Below, in pieces: positions 11,779 through 24,200 of a DNA stretch of 64,000 nucleotides. A program made the position numbers and the translations under genes. Where the stretch lies: contig CM072861.1 in NCBI GenBank assembly GCA_036937835.1, positions 22,682,001 to 22,746,000 of the forward strand. The letters run 5' to 3'. This DNA is from Pampus argenteus. Its lineage: Eukaryota; Chordata; Actinopteri; Scombriformes; Stromateidae. Below the pieces are notes generated by a model that was given only the letters and a program-made list of their open reading frames with translations, was not told where the DNA came from and did not search any database. The number at the start of each line of letters is the position of its first letter. The first letter of the stretch is position 1.

Positions 11779-13058
11779 ATGCAGCAGCAGCAGCATCGAC
11801 AGCCTGAGCTGGTGGAAGGAAGCCTTCCCGTGTTCGTGTTCCCCACTGAGCTCGTCTTCTATGCAGATGAGCAGACATCTCACAAGAAGGTGCTCACCCT
11901 CTACAATCCCTATGAGTTCGCCCTCAAGTTTAAAGGTCAGTGGGCAGAGTAGTTCATAAAATACATATATGGGATTTGTCGTTGCTTTATAATATTTATA
12001 TTGATATTATTTAAGTTATCTGTGTGTTTTTTTTTCTTCTTTGTCAGTGCTGTGCACAGCGCCAAACAAGTACACTGTGGTGGACGCTACTGGAGCTGTC
12101 AAGCCGCAGTGTTGTGTTGACATGTGAGTTTCTTATCTTAGTAGGTATCACTGTTACAGTGATATAGCACCATAGGAGTCAAGTGTCTTATCAGTGATGC
12201 TGTTAGATTCCCATGTCATGTCTGTAGTTTATGGCTTTGATTGTAAGTTGTCAGTCAGGTGAATCTTGTAGTTACATACTGTGTGAGCTTCCCAGCATTC
12301 ATTGCTGTCTGTGCCCCATATTTCATGCCTCTCATCTCTGTCTTCGCAGAGTAATCAGACACAGAGATGTGCGGGCGTGCCATTATGGAGTGTACGACAA
12401 GTTCCGACTGCAGGTGTCAGAGCAGAGTCAGCGTAAAGCTCTGGGTCGCAAAGAGGTGACAGCCACGCTCCGTCCCTCAGCCTCGCAGGAGCCGTCCAGC
12501 CCCCGACCCCAAGATGAGGAACGCAGAATCAAAGAGCAGCTCACAGACAGCGAGTTCTTTGAACAGACTGCATTTCAAACAGGTAGGACGAAGGACTGAT
12601 GTGTCATAGCCACTAGATGGAGCCAAATACTCATATTTGGTAACATTTTACTATTCAAGACACAGTACCTTTTATTGTCAGCCTTATCCTTTAAATTGCC
12701 TGTGACGCGTTGACAGTGATCTGATCACAGGATGTGTTTCTGTGTGACTGACAGAGAGCCGTCCTGTCGCCGGAGGACCCAGCCTGTTGACGGTGCTGCT
12801 CGGGCTGGTGTGTGTGGCCGTTCTGATGCTCCCGACGCTGGGGGAGCAAGAATCTACTGTGCCTGTCTACCTCCACTTAAGTGTTAACAAGAAACTCGTA
12901 GCTGCTTATGTTCTCGGTGAGTTGTAAAAGACATACAGCAATGTGTGCAATTAGCGAATAGACAGAACTCTGTCGCGCTACATGTTTTCCATGAAATCAT
13001 GTTGTTTGTTTCTTGTTATATTTTAGGTCTTCTTACAATGGTCATCCTACGCACATGA
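11779..13058 (+). CDS. mospd1: Motile sperm domain-containing protein 1, complete
   Basis: The coding exons are 11779-11935, 12048-12123, 12350-12582, 12755-12916 and 13027-13058, giving 660 nt and 219 aa with all junctions in phase. The protein starts MQQQQHRQPELVEGSLPVFV and carries an MSP (major sperm protein) fold over roughly residues 15-140, including LTLYNPYEFALKFK, NKYTVVDATGAVKPQCCVD and IRHRDVRACHYGVYDKFRLQ. A variable charged linker follows. Two C-terminal membrane segments close the protein: LLTVLLGLVCVAVLMLPTL and the tail ending GLLTMVILRT. MOSPD1 is an ER tail-anchored protein of the VAP/MOSPD group that binds FFAT-related motifs at membrane contact sites. Length and ends match the mammalian protein closely. 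The ATG at 11779 was chosen because it aligns with the known N-terminus and no in-frame ATG lies upstream in the exon. Confidence 0.96.
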
Positions 13059-13650
13059 AGTGCCCTGAGCTGAGAGAGAGGACGAGGAGGAGGGGAAATG
13101 ATCTAAAAAGAGGAAGAGGACATTCTCACACCAGAGGCACTACTACGCTGACATCAGGGGCGACGAGGTCCTTGGTCCCCTCTGAAACGTTCAGTACATT
13201 TTAGAATACTTGTATTAAAATCCACACGTTTGTGGTAATACATAAATTGACACAATACTGAACTGATGCAAGCAGCGTGTAGGTCAAAGGCGAGCTGGCC
13301 TCATATTCCCCGTGTCTGTATTTCTATTGCCATCATGTAACAGAATATGGTTAACGTGAGTGTGAGAGAATTTACAAGCAAACATGATACATGTATATAA
13401 AGCCATTAAAAGTTTTATTATAGTATTCATCTGTAACCATCATTATATTGACGTTTTAAAAGCGTCTTTAGTGGACTAAATGCAGTTATTTGCATGTGCG
13501 GGTACCAACCTGAATGGGTTTTGTTTTTTAATTTTTTCAGCAGAACTTTTAAATGTCACCAAAGGAAAGTCGTCTTCTGAAGATTTGTCTGCCGCAGTAT
13601 ATATCAGTGCTCCAAAACCTTTAATAAAGTCTCAATGCATCTGTCTGGTA
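13059..13650 (+). other. mospd1: mospd1 3' UTR with poly(A) signal
   Basis: Non-coding sequence after the stop codon. AATAAA at 13623-13628 is the likely polyadenylation signal, about 565 nt downstream of the stop. The gene is tail-to-tail with pabir2. Confidence 0.75.
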
Positions 13651-13819
13651 TAACGTTTACAATAAGGCCACAATAATAGTTGACTAATAACAGGTCTGAC
13701 AACAGGATTAGCTTCTGCTTACATACCATGTAGTTAGATATAAGTAGGTTCGCCTCCGAGGAGTGTCATCAGTTTACCTGTTTAATTGCTGCTAATATTC
13801 AAAACACTTACACATATGT

Positions 13820-15225
13820 AATAAAGAAATAATTTATTCAGTCCTGACGTCTGATGGCAATCACATGAAACACAAGCATAGGCATGTTGATCACCATCAT
13901 GGCAGATTACAGCCTTTCCATAACAGACATTACTAAACTCATGCCCTTAACACTTCAAAGGATGATCATCTTAGAAAAAAGAAAAAATCTTGTTGACAGC
14001 AGGGCAAGCTGACTGCTTTTATCCAAATAAGAAAATCAGTGAAAGAACTGCAACCTCACTTTTCTTTATATAAAAAAAAAAAAAAAAGCACACTTCTTTA
14101 AAATGATTTACAGTCACTTCCTTGTTTGTGCATCAACAGCAAAGGCTTCAGGAGCCACACAGGGGATATTTGGACACTGGAGCAACTGTAGGTGCAAAAA
14201 TTAATCACAGTACAGGCTTAACCTTTAAACTGATTTTTTTTTTTTAAATACAAGAAGGTCAAGTTTAACTTTTTCCCTGCTTCAGACTAACATCACAGGA
14301 CTGAGTGTCATGGCAAAAAGCTTTTTTTTTTTATAAATGTAACCACAGCAGCAATGTGATGGTGCCATTTTGTTTCTGCTGCATGCTCCAACAATCAATG
14401 ACAACATGAATGGTTTATTTCTACCACGGGATAGAAACATATCACCATCCATTTTTTTATAATAAATTTATACCATAAATAAGAACATTTTGTCCACAAT
14501 TAACTGCTCATACAGGGCAATTAAAGCTGCAGCATTTCATGGGGAGGAAACATCAAAGCCAAACTTATTAAAAAAAAAACAAAAAAAAAAAACTTCGTAG
14601 TTCAACCCCCGAAGTAGTTTGTTCCTTTACAAAGAAAACTTCTGCTGTTCAAGACCTGTGCCCACATTCATCTCACAGCCACAAACTTAAAAACTATGAC
14701 ATCTGACAAGGTTAATATGTACATAATTACAAACAAAAAAGCAGGAAAACAATAAGTTAAATCTTTTTCTTACAAAATCTGCAGACTGTGTACATACAGA
14801 GGCCTGTGGACAGAACTTCTCCAGCACTAAAACAAGAAAATGTACACAACCAAATAGTCTTTTTGTCCAGTGCTCGATGTCTCTCTCCAGTGAGGGGGAA
14901 CTGGTAGGACAGATGTGCAGGATAGCCACTTATATAAAAAACTATCACTATGAAGCCAAGCACCATCCCAAAATCCTCTACTAGCAGCTGGTGCTCACAG
15001 TGTCTTCAGTCCTTCCTAGTTTCACTAGGTTTACTTCTACACACAAGAACTCATCCATGGCTTTTGTTTCCTTAATTCAAACATATCTGGACCCTCCCGA
15101 AAGAAGCCATGAGAAAGAACTGCTGTTCAGAACAAACTTTAACTAAATCTAGGTTGATGGTGAGGGTCTGAGAAACTTGTTCCCTGGAGAGGCCGTCGTT
15201 TTTCTGTCTCTCGCTATCCTCGTGC
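13820..15225 (-). other. pabir2: pabir2 3' UTR with poly(A) signal
   Basis: Non-coding sequence downstream of the pabir2 stop codon, rich in A and T runs. TTTATT on the plus strand at 13833-13838 (AATAAA on the gene strand) is the likely polyadenylation signal. That gives a 3' UTR of about 1.4 kb and only about 170 bases between the two convergent 3' ends. Confidence 0.7.
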
Positions 15226-18200
15226 TCACTTTGGAGACAGGTCCTGGAGGGAGGCGAAGGGCGAGTTGCTGGACGAGGAAACTCCTTCCATTTTGCCTGG
15301 GGAGTCTGTGGAGGAGCCGACGCTGCTGAGGCTCCCGTCCAGTAAATCTGGAGAGTGACTGAAAGAAAACAGTCTTTTTAAAGCACATCTGACTTATACA
15401 GTATGTCTGAATAAAATCCCATAAACAGAGCTATTCCAACTTTAGCTCCTCAAGACTCACGTTCACAAGACCAGCGTTACACATCTTACCAGGAGCCGAG
15501 ATCCGACAGGTTGGAGACGTCAGACGACAGCATGGTGGTGGTGCCCTGGAAGAGACGCTTAGGTTGACTCTCCGTCTCCATCTCACCTGTAGCAGAAGAA
15601 AAAGGGGGCCTCATATTTAAAAATATAAACAACTGTTAAGACACTATGTGAAGAAGAGTTTAGTTTTTTTTCCCCCCACATACTGAAGAGCTGGAGAATA
15701 AAAACAGCACAGTAACAAACAAACTATGACCTCAACCGTACCTTTGCGTTTCATTGGCCCGAGTATGCTGGCTCTGATGCAGTTGATTGGGCTTTGACTC
15801 CGTCGGCTGAGGAACACAAAACATGCACGTTGCCACACCAGGATACATGTCAATTAAAAGGCCACAATCAACTAAAGCTGCTAATGAACCTGTACAAAAA
15901 GCATCAGCTATATTAACATTTAGTCATAACAACTCAACTGACCAGAAATCAGCATTTTTCAGAGCAGATATTTTAACATGTCACAGTAGGAAAAGGACTG
16001 AAACCTGAAACAGATGCACTCGTCATTCATTAAATAATTCAGACCCGTGTTTTCCTGCTGTGACATGTCATGTCCAATGTCTCCTGTGAAAAAGTCTTGT
16101 TGTCTAATTTAGTACCCAGACTGGCAAAGGGAAACCTATTTTATGCCACCACGGGGGAAATTACAGTCAAATTGGAGCCAGCTGGTGCTGATGGAGCCTC
16201 ACAGCAAACAGAGTACAGCAGATGTCCGTCAACGACACACTGATGTTTATAAAAAAGGTAAACTAAAGCTCACCTGAATCGTCGTGTCGGGCTGGGTATC
16301 GGGCTGGGCGTCAGGCCGTTGCTGCTCACAAGGATTTGTAGTGAAGGAGAGAAACACTGCTGCTTGCAAGAAAAGGGAAGGATGGTAATGAAGCTAAATA
16401 TATGCCAACAGCTCAAGCATCAAAACGTCTCTAAATGCACTTATACGTTTACTTATAACCAGATTACGGCTACAGTCAAGTTAATGTCCTATAGGAGGAC
16501 ATCTATGTAAAAATTAAGGCCAACATGAAGCATGCGTGACCCAATTAGCAGTATAGTTTCTACACACAGCGACTCCGTCAGCAGCAGCAGCAGTACAGGA
16601 GATAAACAGTTATATATTTCTGGAGCTCCATCAAACTTTGGAAAGAAACCGCATTACCTAAAAACAGCAACACGGACTCTTTAGTTTACTTGTTTTTCTT
16701 GTGGCTAATAAATTTCTTCCTGTAAGCTACAACACAGACTTCCATTCATCTGTCTGGACTGCAGAGTTATTGGTGGAAATCAGGTTACTGTGAACCATGA
16801 AAATGTTTTAACCATTACCATTGATCTGGTTTTCCCACAGTGTAATCAGATTATGTGCATGTATTCAGATTTACCTTTTTTCCTATCCCTCTGGTTGGGG
16901 ACGGCGCAGGAGACACAGGAACAAAGTCGATGCGTTTTGGAGACGAAGATGCAGACTTCTCCAAGTCATTGTCACTCTGGAAACAATTACCAAACACAAT
17001 CACGTCTCAAACGTACTTCTGATATTATGTAGTCAGGTAGTAAACTAAAAACCGTTAAAATTAAAGATTGTAGGAGTATTATACTACCAACTCAGCCTGA
17101 CCTTGAGAGACTGGTGGCCCTGTTAACTCCAAAGTGTTAATCTAGCATGTTTGTACTTGTCCACTCGACAGAAATAGAGAGGCCAACGATGGCGCTAAGC
17201 CAAAACATGCAGTAAGAAGGTACAGAGCAAAACATAACACTGCAATGAAGAGTCATTACTTACCAGACTAAGGCTTTCCTCCCAGGACTGGCTCATCTGC
17301 ATAGCGGCTTGAACTTCTCTGTATGTGCAAAAGTAGAAAGCAAAGCAGACATTGTCAAAGTTATGACATCTTTAAGCCTTTGCATGCATAAATTAATAAA
17401 TAAATAAATACACATCTTACCGCTCATGGGCAGTTTCCCTGTTCATCACGTCTACACCCTCCTCCTGCAACACAAGACGGTTAATGTCTGTAAAGTCTGA
17501 GTCAAAAACTCCAATCTCTAATTCACCAAATTAAAATATTATCACTTATATCGCTGCAGTTCAAGCCTCGATTCAGGATCACAAGCTACAAAACTAATAA
17601 AGCACAACTTCAGATGTCTGTTACTTCAAATATGGAGATGAGAGTTTCTCTGTTGGAGTCTGATACTACCAATTGATCAACTCTGGAAGATCGATGGCCC
17701 TGTTAACTCCTGAACGTGTTGCTCTGGCATGTTTATTTAACACCGTCACTCCCTATGGCTTGAGAGGGAGACGGTGGTCTGACATGCTCGCCTATCAACA
17801 TGACACATTTACAGTTTTCTTACTTGTTTTATCTGATGAAGCCTCGTACTGGGAACCCGGATGGGCGACGAAGGGACCTGCGAAGGAGGATCGAACACTG
17901 AGCACCAAAATAATTCAAGAGACATAACTTTAGAAAACATTTGTTTGATTTATGCGTTGTACCATATTGGGCCTGTTGACAACTGTAGTGCTATTTCTCC
18001 GACTACGCAGGACCTCTCGCTGGAACACCTGGGAGTTATCGCTGTAATGAGAAATTCACAAACCAACCATATATATCTTAGTCCATCGCTTCCACCCATG
18101 AGGTCAGTGTAATGTGGTCACACCAGGGAGTTACTTTAATGTATGAAAAAAAATACATTAAATGGCAGATTTTGCATAAAGTTATTGTAACTGTAATATT

Positions 18201-18332
18201 GTTGAACCTTAAGCCATTTATCATTGGTGCACTGTTGGATCTCCTCAAGTGTCCATCGCTCTGAACTAATGAAGATGGGATGTCCAGATCCAGCTCCATC
18301 TTCTCTTGGGGCATGACTCCTGAGTTGTTCAT
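15226..18332 (-). CDS. pabir2: PABIR family member 2 (FAM122B-like) PP2A regulator, complete
   Basis: There are ten coding exons: 18208-18332, 17963-18041, 17824-17877, 17421-17464, 17264-17318, 16875-16976, 16274-16359, 15742-15806, 15490-15586 and 15226-15358. They give 840 nt and 279 aa, all in phase. Diagnostic FAM122 blocks appear in order: QEKMELDLDIPSSLVQSDGH with LRRSNSAPMINGL, LRSRRNSTTV, RLHQIKQEEGVDVMNRETAH, the QAAMQMSQSWEESLSLSDND helix, SPTRGIGK, NGLTPSPIPSPTRRF, RRSQSPINCIRASILGPMKR and QPKRLFQGTTTMLSSDVSNL. In the family the RLHQIK helix binds the PP2A B55 subunit and the following helix blocks the catalytic site, so a nuclear/cytosolic PP2A-B55 inhibitor is expected. Serine-proline sites are frequent. 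The first in-frame ATG (18332) is used. A second ATG at 18314 (MPQEKMEL) lines up better with the mammalian start and would give 273 aa. The FAM122A/B distinction rests on sequence plus synteny. Confidence 0.93.
17086..17205. repeat. Diverged intronic duplicate, copy 1
   Basis: This segment shares GGCCCTGTTAACTCC and a flanking AGCATGTTTGTACTTGT-like stretch with copy 2 at 17666-17790. Both lie in introns of pabir2, in the same orientation. Confidence 0.5.
17666..17790. repeat. Diverged intronic duplicate, copy 2
   Basis: This is the partner of the segment at 17086-17205: TACCAA, then GATGGCCCTGTTAACTCC, GTGTTGCTCTGGCATGTTTA and a conserved tail. It could be a local duplication or two copies of a dispersed element. 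Confidence 0.5.
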
Positions 18333-19090
18333 TTTTTGTTTGCTAACACTGCCTGTCACCAGCTCAAAAACGACGTTACATCGCTGCTGTTCAAACTTTT
18401 ACATGATTTAAAGAATCGTAGTTGAAATAAATAAATCAAGGCAACTGAGCATGAAGACAAACCAGCTAACGCAACGCCGTCAACAGTCTGCTGGGCCTTT
18501 TGCTCTGTGTAAGCCCGGCGTTTAAACAACTTCACGCTAGCTAACAAACATAACGTCTCTCCTCATATCTCAACTACACGGTCAGCTACACCTGGCCTGT
18601 GCTAACGTTTGCCTGTAACGTTACGACCAGACACCAACTTTCCTGATGGATGGTTAGCATGCCAAGGCTACATACCGCACAATGCCCGGTAACTGTTAGC
18701 TACCGACCCGATAGTCTGCTGGTGTTACTGAGACACTGCTGAGCTACTGCTGCATGTTAGCGCGGTGAAAGAGGCGACGTTAAACTAGCATCGTTGCTGT
18801 TAAGTAAGTCTCATAACGCGAGTTTACCTTCTGGCTAACAGCAACAGCCAGCCAACCCCGCTACCTAGCCGCAACAGGCTAACTAGCTATGTTAGCATTA
18901 ATAGCCACAATGCCATGTCCAGAGAGCGAGGCCGGGTCACCATTTCACCGGCTAAATGTCCTCGTCCATCAGTCTAATTGCTGCTACGACTCACAGAAGC
19001 TAACTAAGCCGTATAATGCTATAAATATTAAATACAACACAGTTTCGTTTATCGTTTCTGCAGAGCGCCGCCAAGAATGATCTGGATCCC
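18333..19090 (-). other. pabir2: pabir2 5' UTR exons and intron (putative)
   Basis: The coding exon has an upstream acceptor (GTGACAG) that puts its 5' edge at 18352. A donor with the sequence GAAG/GTAAAC at 18828/18827 would end a non-coding first exon running up to about 19.08 kb. The exon region contains many GCTAGC/GTTAGC words. Exon limits are inferred from splice signals. Confidence 0.5.
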
Positions 19091-19139
19091 AGAGCGGCTA
19101 GCGGCTAACTTCACGCCCCTTTTTACCGTCAGCGGACCT

Positions 19140-19212
19140 GTCCAATCAGACAGCGTCATCCGCCGGACTCGTCCAATCAGACAGCGTCATCCGCCGGACC
19201 CGACCAATCAGA
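19140..19212 (-). promoter_or_regulatory. pabir2 promoter: tandem 31-bp CCAAT/TGACG repeats
   Basis: CCAATCAGACAGC occurs at 19142, 19173 and (without the full downstream part) 19204, an exact 31-base period. The first two units are almost identical and each also carries GTCATCCGCCGGAC, which contains TGACG on the gene strand. The spacing is close to three helical turns, so three NF-Y sites would face the same side of the DNA immediately upstream of the pabir2 first exon. Confidence 0.7.
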
Positions 19213-19215
19213 CAG

Positions 19216-20342
19216 CTTCTCTCTCTGCCGGCGTGCTCAAGAATATGGTTACCTGAAGCGTTTGGTTTATCAATTCTACCTGCAGATACAAATCTTTTAA
19301 TTTAACCCATATGGGTGACTGGACTGTATAAATGGTATGATAACCTTGTCTATAGTTTTGTTTTGTTGATTTGTTGTCTTTCGTTTCGTTTTCTGTTTGT
19401 AGCCGCGGGGTATATAGGGTATAAAGATATATAAAGATATGGGAGGATACAGGCTGCTGTTGTCTGTGAAGTTGTTTTGATAAAGATCCTGGACAGAGAT
19501 AATGATTCATATGGAGTGTATATACTTTACATGATAATGCCCTATACTAAAACATATACACATTGCTTCCCCCTATGTAGTTTTGAACAGGCAATAAAAA
19601 AAAAGTTGGTCACAAAAAAAAACCCCAAAATGTATTGGGTTCATTTAATATTCATAAAAGCAAATGTACAGGTGAAAAGCTAACTAACTTTTCTTCTGCA
19701 AACTGTAAAATGAATATTTTTATATTCTTATTATATCATCACTTTGTGGAAGAGGAAATTCTGTTTGTTTTTAATGTCAATATAGCAGCTGTTTAGTGTT
19801 ATAATTATGTTGAATATCAGTTTATATTGAAAGAAATAGTCTATTTTTTACCCTCTTTTTCTGTCAACTTAAATTTTATCCCACAAAAGGCTCCGAAGAG
19901 ACAACTCGAGGAGCCATTTCCTCGACCAAATACCCAAAGTAATCAATCAATGTATTGATTCTAATATGAAGCAGAGTGAAATAAACACGTTAGCATTTAT
20001 CTTTTTTTTTTTTTTAAACAAGCAAACATTTGATGGTCCATTAACATAACAAATAAATTAAACAAAAGACACAACATAATGATAGATTGCAACTATTTTT
20101 CCCATTGTTGATTTGCAAATAACACAAACAGCATCGGTACAAACATAACATAAACAAATATTGGGAAGACACATCTTGCATTATTACTGGACACATGAAA
20201 TCCCAGATGTGATATAGATGTTATACGCAGTAGATAACATGTTGTTATTTCTTTGGTCCTAATCAGTGACCTCCTGTACATGTAGGCAGCTTCTAGGTCA
20301 ATATCTTCACCGTCACTGAAGGATGAACTTGAACCAGAAATG
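19216..20342. other. pabir2-hprt1 intergenic
   Basis: AT-rich DNA between the pabir2 promoter and the presumed hprt1 polyadenylation site. It includes an unassigned minus-strand reading frame (20093-20386) and A/T homopolymers. I looked here for the miR-424/503/450/542 hairpins that sit near HPRT1 in mammals and saw none. Confidence 0.6.
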
Positions 20343-20386
20343 TTTATTCCATTCCTAAAAAAATCAAAGACTTCGATCCCAGACAT
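20093..20386 (-). other. Unassigned 97-codon open frame
   Basis: This ATG-initiated frame begins MSGIEVFDFFRNG, with an acidic/serine segment (SSSSFSDGEDIDLEAAYMYR) and a hydrophobic tail. I do not recognise it. It overlaps the likely hprt1 3' end on the same strand and is followed about 80 bases later by a run of A on that strand (complement of 20002-20015). It may be a remnant of a transposon or retrocopy, or chance. A real gene is not supported. Confidence 0.15.
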
Positions 20387-21242
20387 GATGCAAGAACCCT
20401 TATCAATATACAGATATGATATCTATATAGAGGGTTTTTTTGGGGGGGTAATTATGTTCACCATTGCAAAAACTCCATATTTTCATACATTGGAGAGTAT
20501 TTGGTGTTAGATTATATACAAAGCTTTATAGTAAAACCCACTAGTCACATGAAGGGTGTGAATATTTAATGGCTCGTGTTGTAAAAGTCACTTGACAATG
20601 ATTTAAAAAGTGATGACAACACTGAATGACAGCGATTTATAGAGCTTTTTTTTTTATAATGTTATCTGATTGAATCATAGGTCAAACACGTGATTCGTTT
20701 CAACCATGATATTGTTTCCAGCATTAAAAAAAGTGTTACACGAAGGAATTGAATGCGTCTTGTTCAGTCAAAATAATGACTATACACTCAAATAAGAAGA
20801 TATTTCATCTTCGTCATATCCATGTGTTACACATAGATACTCAAAGAAAATAAACATCATCTTTAAGTGCCCATAAAGCAGCTAATGAGGTAAAAGCAGA
20901 ATTACAATAAAAGCAATATTTTATGAAACAGGATGCACAAACATTGTGATATTGTACTTTAAACTGGGAGCATTGCTCTGAATAAATTACTCCATCCCTT
21001 AAAAAAATGTTTCATCAGCGTTGAGGCACAGAAGCATTGTATTCATTTCAAGCAAACTGGGCTTCATGCAATTGTTTTACTCGAAAAGTTGAACCTAGCG
21101 TGTGTGTGGTGGCTTCAACCATCCAGCCTGTCCTCAGGAACCCTGAGCTGGCCGAGCGTTGTTTATGATTATAATAAAATATAAAATTAAACTCAAAACG
21201 AAATCATATAACCATAGGTTAAAAATTATTATGAGGTATCCT
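20343..21242 (-). other. hprt1: hprt1 3' UTR with poly(A) signal
   Basis: AT-rich non-coding sequence after the hprt1 stop codon. TTTATT at 20343-20348 on the plus strand (AATAAA on the gene strand) is the best candidate polyadenylation signal, about 895 nt past the stop. Confidence 0.6.
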
Positions 21243-24200
21243 TCATGCCTTGTACTTGTCCTTCCCCGTTTCACTGATGACGCAGATGTGCTGAAACAGA
21301 AAATGACCAATTAGTATCGCAGCATGTTATTGATTTACATTGTTTGCTCTGAGGTTCGTGCCCTGGTCAACATTAACACACATACTGTTGGTACAAGCGG
21401 TACAAACTCTTGACTCATCATGTTCCTTTAACCATCTATAGATCTATACTTACATTTAGATCCCGAAAGTACTCGTTGTAGTCCAGCGCGTATCCCACCA
21501 CGAATTTGTCAGGGACTTCGAATCCTACAACTGAAAGAAAAACAGGTAAATAAATCAGTTTGCTCGTCTTTGCGGTGGTAAACTAATATTGAAATAAAGT
21601 TACACAAAGCCTTATTCTAAACCATACATCATAATCTACTCATTGTATATTCAACATAAACATGTATTGTCGTGAACTCACAGTCGGGTCGGTAGCCGAC
21701 GCTCCTCGGTGTTCTCTTCACCAACAAACTGAGAACAACAAAAAATTATAAAATAAGTCTGAGACAATCTGCTGATAGGAAACATTCGGCGAAATCACGA
21801 TCACATGATTCGTTTAGTAGCACCAGATACAGGACTTTGTACTTGAAAGGCAGTCGTCAAGGGATAAAATTACCTTGCAACTTTAACCATCTTGGGATTG
21901 TACTGTTTGAGGAGCTGCAGTAATGTCTTCATCGTCTTCCCTGTGTCGATAATATCCTTAAAACACAGCGTGACAGAGAGAAGCTCGTATTAGTGGCGTT
22001 GAAATAGAAAGTTGATTACAACAATATTAAAAGAAAAGGAAATCAATACATACCTCCACAATCAAGACATTCTGTGTAAAAAGGAAAAGAAAGGACATTT
22101 TATTTTAGTTGTTTCTCACAGTGATAATAAAATAACCAGATGTAGGCATGACGCTCCTCACCTTGCCTGTCAACGTAGACAGGTCATCTCCTCCAATTAC
22201 TTTGATTTCGCCCGTCGACTGGTCGTTCTGTGAAGACAAGGACGACGTGAGGACATGTTGCGGACTTGCTTCTTATATGTTGTAAAGGTGCAGAAAGTAA
22301 TTCAAGGAAATATGGTGTCAGTTCAACAAGATACAAGTATTGTTGCAAGTTGCATAAAAAATATACAAATCCACATATGACTCATATTAAAAGTGTGTTT
22401 TTTAAGCAAACAAAATAAAAATAAAAAGTGATTGCACAGTAGTATTACACAGTAGCTCTTGAGGCGAATGAAGTCCACCGTCATTGGGATGGAGCGGTCA
22501 CTGTTCCTGTTCAACGCCTTGATGTAGTCCAGCAGGTCTGCAAAGAACTTGTAGCCCCCTTTGAGCACGCAGAGGGCCACGATGTGGTGGCCCCCCATTT
22601 CCTTCATAATCTCTCTGGCCAGTCTCTCTGTCCTGCGATCACATGTGGCGGGTCGAGAGACAGACAGAAACAGAGAGGACAGTCAGCGCGCTTTTCTGCT
22701 GCAGTCAGCAGACGTTTCCATTTCCTTTCTGTCTGTGTCAGCAGGCCGAGCCGCCATTATTGAAGCACAACTAAGACACTAAAACTAAACACCCTTTTCA
22801 GAAGTTAGTTTAAAAACAAAACAAAAAAAAAAAAAAAACAACAAGTTATGAATCATCAAAAGGTTTGCAAATTAGAGGAAATAGAAAAGCAGAAACAAGC
22901 TAAATACATATGCTTAAGATTATGTAAATAAAACATCTCTATGGCAGTTTTAGCCACTAGTTACATCTTAGAAACCCAAAGCTCAGTATAGAAACTCTTC
23001 TTTATGTACTGTATTGACTTTTTGACTCTTTAGTTGACCCTGACAATAACTCAATCTTTTTTTATGACTCTGCTACATGGCGCTAAAAAAAAAAAAAAAA
23101 AAAAAAAGTGGCAACCCACCTGTCCAAGATGAGTCCATGCGGGATATAGACCCTCTCCAAATCAGTGGCGTAGTGCTTTGGTATGCAGAAGAGGTCCAGG
23201 TCGTACCCCTGCTCCTCATCGCTGATCTAAAATACAGCGTGACACAAAAGGGGTTAAAAGGGGGTATTACCTAACATGGAAGACGGGGCATTCGTCTGAT
23301 ACACAGCAGCAGTGAGAAGGGAAGGAGCTGAGGTCAGCAGTCCTCTATTTCCCATAAACTCCCTCTGTTACTTTTCACCGATTGTCCTCAACGTAACACA
23401 AACTCAGGAGGACAACGTCTGATTCTGTGCAGTTTAGCGAACAGGCTCAATACGTGACGTGAGATTATTAGAGAGAAGAATCTCTGTTGAGATGTCGGTG
23501 AATCTTTCCCTCTTTGCTTCTACTTCAAATAGCAAACTCTGGACATCTTAACAGAAACGTCTTTCCAGTATTTCTCAAATCATGTAAATAAACAAATAAA
23601 ATAAATCTAATTTCCTGCTCTCGCACAAACTGCTTGCCACATGAACCCAGATGACATAACTGGTGTCATGTGACAGACTCACAGTATTTATAAGAAGCCA
23701 GTTTATTTATTCTTAATAAAGCAAAGCACACAGTGTAATATGAATGTGACTGAACTAGAATTAAAAGCATCTTTCCTTCAGCTCATCGTAATAAAAACAG
23801 GTCCATCTGTTTGGGCTGCACCCTTTCAGCTCCAAATAAAGACTGATACTGAGCAGATGTTCTCATAGTCACATGATACGACAGGAGTGTCTTTCCACTT
23901 TGTTACTCAAAAGGCGTGTTGTGTGTTAGTCAAGAGACAACGTTAGAAAGCAAAATATGGAAAACAACTCAATGAAGTAGACTGAGGTCAATGGCAGGGC
24001 GACCTTGTAGTGTGAGCTACCAAAGTCCATGTTTGGCAACACTGTTGGGCTAATTTCATTTGGAGGAGAAAAAAAAAAAAAAAAGGGACACAAGAAGCCG
24101 GATCTTTTACTGGCTTTTTAATGCTGTTTTAGCAAAATGTTCATTTAAGTTCGTTATCCGTGTCTCCATCAATTAGTTCCCAGTCTACAGTCTGATTATA

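Noticed and set aside
19216..21242. Possible miR-424/503/450/542 cluster near hprt1
   Set aside because: I looked for the mature sequences and seeds expected from the mammalian position and found no paired-arm hairpin; isolated CAGCAG words are not enough.
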